Assembly: GCA_015680685.1 (NCBI GenBank)
Contig: MNCI01030499.1
Coordinates: 1,405 to 65,404, forward strand
Reading direction: 5' to 3'
Length of the DNA: 64,000 nt
Source of the DNA: Gnetum montanum
Taxonomy: Eukaryota > Streptophyta > Gnetopsida > Gnetales > Gnetaceae
The notes under the pieces are model-generated. The model was not told the origin of the DNA and searched no databases. It was given only the letters and a program-made list of their open reading frames with translations. Numbering within the stretch: position 1 is the first letter of the stretch; the number at the start of each line of letters is the position of its first letter. Position numbers and translations under genes: made by a program. Positions 1 through 11,199 of the stretch are shown in pieces.

Positions 1-342
1 ACTTGGGGTTAATCATTCGTTGTCTTCCCAGACTTACTTGTGGTTGTCACGGTGTATCGTTAAGTAAGTCCAAGGTATCTGATTTTTATGGTCTTTTATG
101 TTTTATCTCCTATGCTATCAAGGTAAAGGGTTGAGAAGTTAACTAACTCTAACTAATGAACTAAGTCTAAGTTACCTAGCGTCAGCATCTGTTCCCACTT
201 ACCATACACACGCTGAACTGATGCAACCATGGCTACCAAATGCTAATCGTTGCTGGGATCACCACGCGTAACCCACGTGCTCGAAGTGGTCGTACTAAGG
301 CACTTAACTAGGAGGAAAGGGTTGAGAGAATCTAATCTAGCC

Positions 343-566
343 TAAGTGCGATGAGCGGCCGATTCCTTGACTAATCATACACATCGGGGTGTATGACTAC
401 CACTGGGATTACCAAGCATAGATCTTGGATACGCCACTGGGTTACCAAGTAGTCACACTAGATGCTCGTAATCAAGTCGTACTCATATCTCGTGCGATGA
501 GCAGTTGATTCCTTGACTAACCGTACACATCCTTAGATGCTCATAATCAAGTCGTACTCATACTGC
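343..566. repeat. Degenerate direct repeats inside the LTR
   Basis: The segment GTGCGATGAGC...GATTCCTTGACTAA...TACACATC occurs at about 345-385 and 493-532. TAGATGCTC.TAATCAAGTCGTACTCATA occurs at about 461-488 and 534-560. Between them sit copies of an ACTGGGATTACCAAG word found in the transcribed part of all related LTRs. This is a local duplication with an internal deletion. Confidence 0.6.
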
Positions 567-821
567 ATTCTAGGAGTTTAAGGGTGAGAGAGAAAGCAAT
601 AAATAAAATCCTATTCCATGCACTGTAAGGATTATCCAGGAAGTTCATCTTTATTACCGTACACAACTTGTGTTCAGGTACAATGTTGCTTGAATAAAGA
701 TCCGTTCACTTTAGGACTCCTACTGCGGGGACATGGAAAATATTCTATCTCTGGAGTGATCAAACTGCTAGATTTTCCCTACTTCTAGACTAGGATAAGG
801 TATAAGGGGAGTGCTGCCTCT

Positions 822-903
822 TATTTATAGATATGGCAGCAGACTGCGATATCATGTACACGATATTGCAGGGGACGACGCGATATCGCATATGCGATAT
901 CCC
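822..903 (-). promoter_or_regulatory. LTR promoter: TATA box plus palindromic GATATC cluster
   Basis: Reverse TATAAATA lies at 822-829. Directly upstream on the minus strand are repeated words of the type GCGATATC, CGATATTGC and GATATCGCATATGCGATATC. U3 upstream of TATA is only about 100 bp, so these words are most of the promoter. The same layout recurs in every gypsy LTR of this lineage here. Confidence 0.65.
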
Positions 904-1887
904 GGCTCATGCGACTCATGTCTCATCAACTTCCTTGATGAAATCCTCTTTGCAGGTGTAGTAACTAATCAATTGACCATGGAAATAAACTGGTATAGTA
1001 GTATTCTCATCTATCTCCTTACACAACAAACACCACAAGAGTTAGATGCTAAAAAGAAACAATAGTTCCTTCACTAAGCCAAGTATTTTATGGAGATCAA
1101 TGGGCAACTTTATAAAGTATGTCTCGATGGCTTGGTTCAATGGTGCATTCCTGATATAAATCAATTGCAAGTTCTCCAAGATGGTCATGAGGGTCCCTGT
1201 GGGGGTCATTATGCCAGGAGATGGACAACCATTAAAATCCTACTTGCAGGATATTTTTGGCCTACATTATTTTGAGATGCTTATCATTTCGTCTAATCTT
1301 GTGAGTGCTTTCAACATGATGGGGGAATGACTACTAGAATGGAGGGTCTACAATGATGGATTTAACCTTTAAAATCCTTCAACATATGGGGAATTGATTT
1401 TATGGGTCCCATTACACCAATGTCTAATAAGAAAGTTTACATTGTTGTTGCTATTGACTACTTTACAAAATGGACAAAAGTAGCTACTATTAAGGATTTT
1501 ACATCATCTAAAACTGCACAATTTATTCAACAACAAATTGTAAATAGGTTTGGCATGCCTCATGCACTTATTTTTTATAATGGCACACATTTTATAGGTG
1601 CAAATTTTCAAAAGCTAATGCAATGCTTAGGGGTTGAACACAAACTGACTACTCCATACCACCCTCAAGTGAATGGTCAAGCTGAGGTTACCAATAGGGA
1701 GATTATAAAAATATTGACAAGAACTATTAGCAAGTATAGGAGAGATTGGAGCACCAAACTGAATGATGCTCTTTGGGCATACCGCTCCACATGGAAACTC
1801 CCTATAGGCTACTCTCCCTATGAGTTAGTGTATGGAAAACTTCCAACGCTTCCCATTCAAGTAGAACTTCGTACACTATCTATGGCA

Positions 1888-1981
1888 TGTGGTCTCAACC
1901 TTGACCTTGATCTAGCATAAAAAGAATGGTTGANGTGTGGTCTCAACCTTGACCTTGATCTAGCATAAAAAGAATGGTTGA
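1888..1981. other. 46-bp exact duplication around a single N (likely assembly joint)
   Basis: 1888-1933 is repeated exactly at 1936-1981, with a lone N at 1934. No related element carries this duplication. It looks like two contig ends that overlap but were not merged. Confidence 0.7.
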
Positions 1982-2354
1982 TCCTTAACTTGCTAGATGA
2001 GAACTGATTAGCCGCCCTGTCATCTAACGAATTGCATAAGGCCTTCAATAAATGATGTCATGACCTGAAAATTAGGAAAGTTAAATATCAACTAGGAGAT
2101 AAGGTTCTATACTGGAATTCCACACACGTGCCACAATGCACTAAATTTCAATTGTTGTGGAAAGGACCTTATATTATTTATGCAAATTTTCCTTCGAGGG
2201 CGATGATGAGTTACAAACCTAAGAGCCCAAATAAGAAATTTTTGGTCAACATCCAACAAACTAAACCTTTTCATGAGCTTAGAATAGCCAGTACCAATAC
2301 TACCTTTGTTGGTGGACAACCCTGCTCATTATTTTGGATCTTCTCCTTCCAACT

Positions 2355-2372
2355 CAGTTGTGGGGGAGATGG
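2355..2372 (+). other. Internal polypurine-tract-like site at the end of pol
   Basis: GTTGTGGGGGAGATGG directly follows the integrase reading frame and resembles the true tract beside the LTR (GTTGTGGGGGTATAATGAG, 4219-4235). The same internal site ends pol or gag in A (about 7489-7506), B (17984-18000), D (about 37040-37056), E (60336-60352) and F (about 55668-55688). Confidence 0.55.
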
Positions 2373-4229
2373 CCACCAATGCTAATTATTCTAAGCCTTC
2401 AGCTCCCTTTTTTTTTGTATTTTTCTACACATTTGTTTTCAATTTTTTTTACACCATCGTTCATATTTTTTCCTATTTCTTTATTTGATTTAATTTCATT
2501 CATCATACAATAAGTGCTCATGATGGTGGATTGTACTATAATGGTGTTGATTGTTAATGTTGGATTTTTACCTTTGATTTTCAATGTTGATACTATGATA
2601 TGATTCTTTTGATAAAATAGGCAATGAGTCCACACCGTCCATTCCTCCATTTAACTCTATGGTCTCCCTTGTTCTTGGAACTGTATAGTCCCTTTTTCTA
2701 AATAAACTTATTAATGAATTTGTGGCTCCGTATTCTTCAAATCAAGGAAGGATTCAATGGCTGAAAAGGATGTGACTTCAAGGGGATTCAATGCATGTGT
2801 GTTGGCTATTCTCTTGGGTACTTGGATTCTTTTCATGGATTCTTTGCCATTTTGCCAATGAACAAATATCAGGAAGTTGAATAAGTTAAATAAGTCTTTG
2901 CATGGTGTGGTTCTCACAAAAAAAAAAGCTAGTGAGAATTCAAAGAACACCCCTTAGACATAATAAAGAAATCTGGGCTACAAGAATTGGTTATGCCACT
3001 GGAAAGACATGTTACTCATGCTTGAAGGTTCCCTCTAACTAAGGCCCTTTCTCGCTTCATGCTTCTCCATCTCGCTTACCTTGGAATGGTGGTGACTCTT
3101 TGGGGAAGCATTCTTGTTGCTTCAAGGGGGTGGATTGGCCAAGTGTATTGATGCGAGGTCACTAAATGTGGTTGGTTTGAGTTCAAATTTGGAATGATTT
3201 CTACTCAGTCACCTTAACCATAAAATACACAAGGGACTTTACACAACCTTGCTCTTGGGATTCCATTCCATTTTCTATTCTCTATCTTTCTTCCCATTTT
3301 CTACCTCATTGCCAATGTTATGATTAGTCTATCTCCTGGTTGATGCATTGTTATTCTTTGGTAAATTCTTGTGGGTCAGTCTTTAACCATTTTTTCCATA
3401 TGTCATTCCTCGAGCCTACGAACTCTTTGGTGTATGGGTTTGTCAGGGCATAAAGGGCATGAGCCTACTTTGGGGAGGATCCACTAACATTCCTTTATGG
3501 TGTAATTGTTAAATTCTTCTCCTTAAACATTTCTTGCAATTAGCAATTTCTCATTTCATCCCCATCCATGACATCCATTTTATTAGCATCATCATTGTTA
3601 TTTTTCCCATTTTTCTTATTCCCTATACTTTTTCACCCTATTGCTATAAGACGTTCACTCTTAGTCGTGGGGGCCTTGTCACAAATTTTTTGATTCTACT
3701 ACTTGTATCACCCCTACACCTTGGGGGGTTATCAGTGATAAACCTCTAACTCAGTTTCTACCATAACGACAACCTAGCCAATGTGCCTTATATTGAGGCA
3801 AGACATCAACTGCATTATGGTTTACTTATCCTTGCTCATTCATATTTGTGTTGTGTGTGTAGATGGTGATTACAAAAACTATGGATTGGGATAGGAGGAA
3901 GCACTCAAGATGGACTGGAGCTGAAGCATTTATGCCAGGAACAAGTTTGGTCATGTGGCTATGGATAAACAATGGAAGGCACAATCGCGACATCAACAAC
4001 AACACATCTCATTTTCTTTACTCTCTCTTCAAGCTTTCGGATGAGGGTTTGGATGTCATCTATGTACAGTGTTCACCACAAAGGGCGTGAACACCAATGT
4101 TGTAATATGTTTATCGATCTGAGTTTGTTATTCCTTGTCACTGTCAGTTCTCATTTAGTCAATAATCCCATACCTTCCCAATACTTTGTAAGGAACTTTA
4201 GGATGAGTTTTCATTCAGTTGTGGGGGTA
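2373..4229 (+). other. Non-coding spacer between pol and 3' LTR, element 1
   Basis: No credible gene. It holds a T-rich stretch (2400-2480) and blocks shared with the other elements: the AGTCCACACCGTCC block (about 2625-2640), the AGACATGTTACTCATGCTT block (3004-3022) and the TTTGGGGAGGATCCAC block (3469-3484). The accessory ORF of B, D, E and F is absent. ORFs at 3534-3749 and 3863-4090 are short, unconserved and probably chance. Confidence 0.55.
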
Positions 4230-4239
4230 TAATGAGCTG

Positions 4240-4362
4240 CAATATTACGTCTACGATATTAGGTAAGTGATATCGCATTTGTGATATCGGGTACGTGATA
4301 TCAGAGCCTTCCACATGATATCGCGTATGCAATATTGGGGCCTGTCTTGTTGCCTATAAATA
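4240..4362 (+). promoter_or_regulatory. LTR promoter: GATATC palindrome cluster plus TATAAATA
   Basis: Words such as GATATCG, CGATATT, GTGATATC and ATGATATCGCG recur between 4243 and 4336, then CCTATAAATA follows at 4353-4362. The whole U3 before TATA is about 125 bp. Confidence 0.7.
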
Positions 4363-4483
4363 AAAGGCATGTGCACTTGGTTTGCATATTTAGTCTTAGT
4401 CTCTTACCCAAACTCTTGCATTTTTCCCTTTTTAGAGATAGAATTATTTTTGAGTGCCAAAAATAGGGGTCATAAATTGAACA

Positions 4484-4546
4484 AATCTTTATTCAAGCAT
4501 TGTGTACCTGAGCACACCTTGTGTACGACAATAAAGACAAACTTTG
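4484..4546 (+). repeat. Inverted repeat enclosing the poly(A)-signal-like AATAAAG
   Basis: ATCTTTATT and AATAAAGAC form the arms, with GTGTACCTGAGCACACC...TGTGTAC between them. The same arrangement occurs in LTR 0 (about 651-705), A (5192-5246 and 14245-14298), D, E and both F LTRs. Its position 130-190 bp after TATA suits the R region. Confidence 0.55.
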
Positions 4547-5080
4547 TGAGAAATCTTGTAGTATTCAGAATAGATTAATTAATGTTAATTACTATTACTT
4601 AATGCTTTCCTTAGTTAATTAATGTTTTCTCTCTCACCCTACAACTCTCCTAAGTAAGCACACTTAGTACGATCACTTCAAGCATGCATGTAATGCTTGG
4701 TAACCCAATAACGATTAGCGTTTGGTAATCCCAGTAGTGTTGCACTGGTTCAGGATGTGTACGGAAAGTGAGAATGGATGCTAGTATTAGGACTAGTTAA
4801 AGCATAATTGAGTAGTTAAATTAAAATTAGTCACTTAGTTATCTCTCTCCTCCCTTTGTAGCACTAGGACACAAAAACATAAAAACTATAAAAATCATGT
4901 ACCTCAAGTTTACTTAACCATACAATCGTGCTATACAAGTAAGCTTGGGACGACAAAGATTGATCAACCCATCCTTATTCCACAAAGGTGCATAAGCACT
5001 TAGTCCTTAGAATTCAACCAGATTGTGCATGGATGCTCATATTCATATGGTTGAGTGTAGGGATACCTCACCACTCATCA

Positions 5081-5507
5081 CTTTGCTAACAACATGAAGG
5101 TAAAGTGCATAAAATAAAATAGCATAAAATAAAATATAAATGTATGAGAAAGGAAATCTCAAGTGCTGCAAGAAATGGATCAAAGAGTTCGTCTTTATTG
5201 CCAACACAATGGTGTGCTCAGGTACATCAATTCTTGAATAAAGATCCATTCATACTTCGACCTCTTGCTACGGGCACTTGAAAAATATTCTAACTTTCAA
5301 ATGGAAAAACTGCAAGAGCTTTGCTATAGACTGCTAAAAACATACTCCCAATTGTGTACTTGGGCATAGTATTTATAAACCTTGGAGTAACCCTGTGATA
5401 TCGAATGTATGATATTGCATCTTAAGCCGTGATATCTCATTCATGATATCGTGTACCCAATATTGTGCCCACCCCGATATCGAAGTGATGAAAAACACAA
5501 TTTGTCA
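5081..5507 (-). mobile_element. 3' LTR of element A, truncated
   Basis: U3 starts at 5507 (minus-strand TGACAAATTG) beside the tract TCGTGGGGATA (5508-5518). Reverse TATAAATA is at 5370-5377. It matches 14155-14561 of the 5' LTR, but the part matching 13808-14154 is missing. Confidence 0.8.
5370..5484 (-). promoter_or_regulatory. LTR promoter of A (3' copy): TATA and GATATC cluster
   Basis: Reverse TATAAATA is at 5370-5377. The words GTGATATCG, ATGATATTGC, GTGATATC, ATGATATCG and CCGATATCG fill 5397-5482. Confidence 0.65.
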
Positions 5508-7488
5508 TATCCCCACGATTGAATTAAAACTTGTCCTTGAGTACGGAAGAAGAGAAATAAGTTCTTTACAAAGTATAATAGGGGGTGTGGACTTATTTGA
5601 CTGACATGTAGATTGACATAGAGAAAATAGACAAATACAAAAGTTCCTGAGCATACAATATTACAATGGTGTATAACATTGGGTGTTCATGACAATAGGA
5701 AGGAACACCAAAGGATCCAAAGGACAGCCAACCCCTCTTGGCAGTAGAAAAATGAGGGAGAGGTAAAAGAGACTAGCGATCAACAATAATCTCCTACGAG
5801 TGATATGGTTGCATCCTCCTTGGTGATGATGGTCCCGCTTCTAGTCCATGCTTCCCACTATAATCACAACAAAATGAAGGATTAGTATTTATAGTGCAAT
5901 AGATAATGGTTGAGTACCTTGTCTCATTGGTGATTTTATCTAGCCAGGTTGTGATTGTGATAGATTGGTTGCTTGATGTTGTTAGTTGAAAGGCTAATGA
6001 ATGGATTAAATAAGAGAAGTGATCCATAAAATTTAGAAAAAGCTTAACACAAGGAGTACTGGAAAAGGGGTATTCACAATAATAAAAAGGATTTTATTAC
6101 AAACAGTTGTGAAGGTGTGTACAATAAGATGATATGGATGGGGTAAATAAAAAGAACTTGACTTAACCAACCCAAAAGATATGCAAGTGGCTCCTCCCAA
6201 AAGTAGGCATAGGCCTTTTATGCCCTTACATAACTTCAAACCAAGGAGTCCATGGGCACCGTGGATGATTAATGGTTATGAAAAGTTAAGTAAAAAAACC
6301 CAAAAGTAACTAATTGAGAAACCCGATACATCAAACCAGAACATTAAATCAAAATATGAAACTGGCAATGAAGTGAGGCATGAAGAGCATAGATGAATGA
6401 CAGAGAGAGTGGAATGGAGTTCCTAATTATGGTCACATATAATCCCTTGTGGAGTTTGTGATTAATTGACTTGGTAGGATCCTTCCTTAGTCCAGATCAA
6501 AACCAACCACTTTTAGTAACTTTGCATTGACATTATAAGGCAAATCTATCCCATAAGACACAATAATGCTCTCACAAAATAACCACTATTCCAAATTAGA
6601 GTGAAGATAGGAAGTGAGAAAGGACCTTAGTTAGAGGAGACAAGATAAGTCTCATAACTAGTGCTTGTAGCCCTTTTATTTGGTCTAAGGGATGTGCTTT
6701 GAATTCCCATGTTTTTTTTAAAATGGAAACCATACCATGCAAAGACCCATGCATTTTTTGCATTTATTTTGTACAAGGGGTGTGCTTTGAATCCTCATCT
6801 TTTTTTCTGAATGAGGACTATACCATGCAAGGACTTATTGGACTTCCTATTATGAAATGATGCAGAATGGTGAGAAGCTTACGAGAACACTCTTACATGT
6901 AGGAAAACAGAAAATCACAAAGAATACTGCATCCCTTTAAAGCCACACCCTATCCAAACCTTTGATTCCTTCCTGATTCTAGAAATTACACAAGTTACCA
7001 ATTTATTAAAGTTGTATTAATGAAGAAGAGACTGCACACTTTCAAAACAAGAAAAACCATAGAGTATGTGGATGGGTGGATGATGTGGACTCACTACCTA
7101 TTACATGAAAAGAAACCATGTCCCAATCGTTAATAACGACATTCAAATTTAGAAACTAGACATCAATAATCAAATTACAAATAAAGCATACCACCATCAA
7201 GTAGTGCATTACCATTGTACCTGCCACCTTATTAGTAGAAAAAGTATGGAAATAGATTAAACATAAATAAACATAACCATAAAAGAAAGTAAATGAGTAG
7301 ACAATAGATACCGAATATATTAACATTAGTGTTAAACAAAAACTAAGAAAAGACCCATAACCTTAAAAATACAAATATGTAAAACAAAGATGTAGAACAA
7401 AGAAGATGAAAATAAAAGTTGCAAAAGCAAAAATATGTAAAACAAAAAGGTCAAAAAATGAGGAGCTACCTAAGGTGTTAGTATGGGT
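5508..7488 (-). other. Spacer between pol and 3' LTR, element A
   Basis: No accessory ORF is present. It holds shared lineage blocks in reverse: the GGATGATGTGGACTCAC block (7078-7095), repeated AAGGGNTGTGCTTTGAA words (about 6686 and 6775), and the CAAGTGGCTCCTCCCAAAAG block (6184-6203). The ORFs at 5794-6027 and 6033-6239 have no relatives in the sister elements and are probably chance. Confidence 0.55.
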
Positions 7489-8730
7489 GGCCATCTCCGC
7501 CATGACTAAGTTGAAAGGGAGAGATCTGAAAGATTGAGCGTGGTTGTCCATCTGACGAGATGTTTGTTGTGTTGGTTGGCTTCAGTTCATGGAAAGGTTT
7601 TATTTGTTGAATGTTGACTAGTTGTTTTTTTTCTGGGCTATTAGGTTTGTAGATGAACATGACCTCTGATGGAAAAGTCTCATCTATGATGTAAGGTCCT
7701 TTCCACAATGTTTGAAATTTGGTTCGTTGGGGTGCATGTGTAGGATTCCAATAGAGAACCTTGTCTCCTAGTTGAAACTTGACTTTTTCTTATTTTGAGA
7801 TCATGACATTTCTTGTTTAATGCCTTATGCATTTCATTGGATGACAAGGCCATTAACCGATTTTCATCTAGCAAGTTAAGACTCATTAATCGTTCTTTCT
7901 GTGCTAGAATTAGAACTAGGTCAAGGTCACAGGCTGTAGAGAGTGTACGGAGCTTGGATTGGATGGGCAATGTTGGTAGTTTTCTGTACATAAGCTCATA
8001 GGAAGAATAACCTATGGGGAGTTTCCATGTGGAGTGATAGGCCCAAAGGGCATCATTTAATTTAGTGCTCTAGTCCCTTTGATATTTGCTAATGGTTCGT
8101 ACTAAGATTTTTGTAATCTCCTGATTAGTAACTTTAGCTTGACCATTGGCTTGGGGGTGATATGGTGTTGTGAATTTATGTTCAACCCCCAAGCATTGCA
8201 TCAGCTTCCAAAAAGTGACACTTATAAAATGAGCTCCATTATGAGAAATTAATGCATGAGGTACACTAAACCTATTTACGATGCTTTATTTTACAAATCG
8301 AGTAGCAATGATGGATGTACAGTCAATGATGGTTACTGCTTCTACCCACTTAGTACAATAGTCAACTACAACTGTTATATATGCCTTTCCATTTGATAAA
8401 GGTGTGATGGAACCCATAAAGTCAATGCCCCAAATGTTGAATGGTTCGAGAGGTTGTATTTATTATTGTGGTCCCTCCATTCAAGTTGTCATTCCACCAT
8501 CCCTCTGGCAACGATCACAAGCATGGATGAATTGATGTGCATCCCTGGAGATTGTTGGTCAATAATATCCTACCATAAGGATTTTTATGGGCATGCATCT
8601 CCCAGCATAATGCCCCCCACAAGGACCTTCATGAGCATCCTAAAGAACATGCAATTGATCCGTATCATGGATACACCAACATACCAAGCCATCAGGACAA
8701 ACCTTGTAAATGTTTTCATTAATCTCCATG
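7478..8730 (-). pseudogene. Integrase of element A
   Basis: Minus strand: finger region (about 8720-8560) with AHEGPCGGHYAG and an intact CDRCQR, DDE core (about 8450-7870), C-terminal region to 7478 (LVNIQQIKPFHE). Catalytic residues are damaged: the second Asp is His (LISHNGAHF, near 8246) and the final Glu is Lys (NGQAKVTNQEI, near 8120). Several stops and a frame change near 7780 break the frame. Closest relatives in the window are the copies at 1090-2385 and 16750-17990. Confidence 0.8.
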
Positions 8731-8879
8731 AAGTATTTGACCTGGTGAAGAAATTGTTGTTTCTTTCTAGTGTCCAACACTTACGGCAGTTCTTGCTTGA
8801 GCAGATAAGTAAGGATGGTGTCATACCATTTTGGTTCTTTGGGCATTTGTGCATTAATAACACCTACAAGGAGAGAGAT

Positions 8880-10300
8880 TCGTCAGGGAATTGATCAGAT
8901 AAAGGGATTTCTTTCTCCTTGTCATCCCATCTTAGTCACGATAAGTGATCTGCAACCACATTCTCCACATCTTTATGATCTACCATTTTGAGATCAAATT
9001 CCTACAAAATCACGAGCCACTATATAACATGGGGCTCACCATTGGCTTATTCATTAGAAGTCTAATGGCCGCTATGATCTATATGCACAAATACTTTATA
9101 GCTAAGCACATAGTGCCTAAACTTCTCTAAAGAGAACACCACTACCATTAAGTCCTTTTCTGTTGTGGTGTAGTTCAATTATGCACCTATGATGCTTTTT
9201 CTTGCATAGTAAATGTAATATGGATGTTTTTGATCATCCATCTAGGTAAGCATTTCCCCTAAAGCATAATTTGATGCATTAGTCATCACATGAAATGGTC
9301 TGGACCAATCTGGTGCTTGAAGAATGAGAGTTTCAACAAGATTTTGCTTTAATTTTTGGAATGCTAATTCATATGCAAGGGTCCAAATGAACGATGCATC
9401 ATTCTTTGTCAATTCTACCAATGGCTTGGCAATTTTGGAAAAATTTTTGATGAATCGTTGGTAGTAGCCAATATGACCAAGGAATATCAAACTTCTTTAA
9501 CTATTTCAAGTTGGTGGGTTATTCCTTAGATGACCCTTATTTTTTTAGGGTCCACCTTGATTCCTACTTTTGAGATGCAATGCCCCAAGACTGTGCATTT
9601 TTGGACCATTCGATGGCTCTTTTGCCAATTGAGTCGGAGGTTTGTTTCAACACATCTTTTTAACACCTACTCAAGATGGTCTAGAGCTTGCTCAAACGTA
9701 GCTCCATAGGTAGAAAAATAATCCATAAAAACTTCTACCTTGCTACTGATTTGTTATTGGAAAATGCTAAGAACTAATCTTTGAAATGTGGCTAGGGCAT
9801 TACATAGACCAAATGACATCTGTTGGTAAGTAAAAGTTACTCAAGGACTTGTGAAAGTTGTCTTTGCCTAGTCTTTTGGTGCAATTTGAATTTGGTTATA
9901 GCCACTATAACCATTAGGAAAGTTGTAGTAATTGTGCCCTGAAATGGTGTCCAACACTTGGTCGACGAAAGGCAACAGAAAATGATCCTTGAAAGTACCC
10001 ATATTAAGTAGCCATTTGCCTCCTTTCTTTGGCACGATCATGAGTGAACTGATCCACTCACTATTTGTGATATGGTAGATGAATCCCACCTTGAGGAGTT
10101 GCTCAATTTCCTCTTTGACAATTTTTTTTAATTTGTGATTCAAACACCACTACAGTTGTTGTTTTGGCTTGATGGTGAGGTCAGTGTATATTCGGTGCTA
10201 GCATATTCTTGGATCTATCCTAGTGAGCTTGAAATATGACCAAGTGAAGGTTGCTAACCATTTTCCCATAACTTTTATCAATTTTATCTTCTATTTGTAG
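8880..10300 (-). pseudogene. Reverse transcriptase and RNase H of element A
   Basis: The 5' part of RT is at 10143-9868 (LKKIVKEEIEQLLKVGFIY, then GYSGYNQIQIAP). The catalytic box at 9712-9732 reads VFMDYFSTYG, with the second Asp of MDD changed to Tyr (9718-9720). The connection and start of RNase H lie at 9490-9242 (LGHIGYYQRFIKNFSKIAKPL, then MTNAS where an Asp is expected). RNase H continues to about 8900. FMDDFS-type RT is usual for Athila/Tat elements. It is not functional. Confidence 0.8.
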
Positions 10301-10604
10301 TAAGATTGACATTAATAATAACCAGCTTCTCATTTTTCAAAAATACGCACTCCATTCTAGCTGGTAGCATCTTCAATTTAAGGGGCTCTTATTTAAAACT
10401 ATCGAGAATTTCTAGCTCACCCCAATTGACATCATCATTTTCTCCTTCGGAGAGCTGGTGATGAACTTGCTCAAGTTCATCCATACTTGTAACATACTCA
10501 TACATTAGGCCCTCAGTCAGTTCCATGCATAATGTACTACTGCTAGCATTAGTTGTCAACCACTGGGTGCCTTCTTATTTTGTGGCTGCTGTGTATAGAC
10601 ATTT

Positions 10605-11165
10605 CTAGATATTAGCTTTTGGTGCACACTGCTTACATGTAGAGATAGATGTTTGCTTTACTAACCATAACTTCTGCACACAATGGCACCCTGAATCATT
10701 GTATGTGATACATGGAACTCTCTTCTTCTTGATCTTTTCAAACTCATTTTCTTTTGATATCTTTAAGAAAATATCTCTAATTCCCATGTTAGCATCTATA
10801 GTACTTAGCCACACATTTCCCATAATAATTGGAAAGTCCCCCTTGTAGTTCTCCACTTTAATTACTAGGAAATCAGTTGGATATGACCATTCACAAATAG
10901 TGGTGACGATGTCTTCAACCAGTTCTAATGGAATAGTGGTGGATTGGTCCCCTAGTTCTAGTTGGATGTTTCTCTTCTTCAAACAAGGAAGGTTCCACAT
11001 TATGTACATCTCATGCGAGATCAAATTAACACTGGAACCAGAGTTAAGAAGAGCTTCGCAAGGCTCATTCCTAACAATTTGCAAGTAAATTAGGGGATTC
11101 TCGAGATCAGCTAATTTTCTGGGTAGGTTATCAGCTGGAATCCAATCGGATACATGTGTCAACAT
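10605..11165 (-). pseudogene. Retropepsin-type protease of element A
   Basis: An open stretch of 186 codons. The active-site segment reads ALLNSGSSVNLIS, so the expected catalytic Asp of D-S/T-G is Asn. The C-terminal part has IIMGNVWLSTIDANMG and a shared stretch WSYPTDFLVIKVEN that recurs in element B at 14589-14630. It lies between gag and RT as in other gypsy elements. Confidence 0.75.
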
Positions 11166-11199
11166 TATAGTATGGATTCAAGAGGGATTTTGGTTTGAA

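Larger units (their letters stand above)
1..928 (-). mobile_element. Minus-strand gypsy LTR, cut by window start
   Basis: Its U3 starts at 928 (reads TGATGAGACATG on the minus strand) and it runs off the left edge. It aligns with element A's LTRs: the block around 15-90 matches 13925-14010, and 640-760 matches 14235-14345. It carries a reverse TATAAATA at 822-829, a GATATC-rich U3 and the AATAAAG hairpin. The internal region would lie left of the window, so a solo LTR cannot be excluded. It abuts plus-strand integrase sequence at 929. Confidence 0.75.
929..2385 (+). pseudogene. Integrase end of a Ty3/gypsy pol (element 1)
   Basis: A truncated pol begins in the linker between RNase H and integrase. 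In order: linker plus HHCC finger region (about 1005-1330; GHEGPCGGH gives the histidines, the cysteine part reads SCECFQ after a stop), DDE core (1402-1920; first Asp in VAIDYFTKW, final Glu in NGQAEVTNREI), and C-terminal region (about 2080-2310; LLWKGPYII). The second catalytic Asp is replaced by Tyr at 1576-1578 (FYNGTHF), so the enzyme would be inactive. DWSTKLNDALWAYR and the YELVYGK motif fit the Athila/Tat branch. The rest of pol is missing, because minus-strand LTR sequence abuts at 929. Confidence 0.85.
4230..5080 (+). mobile_element. 3' LTR of plus-strand element 1
   Basis: It is about 851 bp. It starts after the tract GTGGGGGTA, where the expected TG reads TA, and ends ...CCACTCATCA at 5080. 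It contains TATAAATA at 4355-4362, an ATCTTTATT...AATAAAG hairpin at 4486-4544 and the repeated TTGGTAACCCA/TTTGGTAATCCCAG words at about 4695-4740. At 5081 it meets the cut end of an oppositely oriented LTR with no intervening sequence. Confidence 0.8.

Noticed and set aside
811-1065. 84-codon plus-strand ORF
   Set aside because: It crosses the boundary between a minus-strand LTR and plus-strand integrase linker; only its last third is pol-derived.
8585-8863. 92-codon minus-strand ORF over element A's integrase finger
   Set aside because: The integrase finger motif (AHEGPCGGHYAG, CDRCQR) is in another frame; this one is a shadow.
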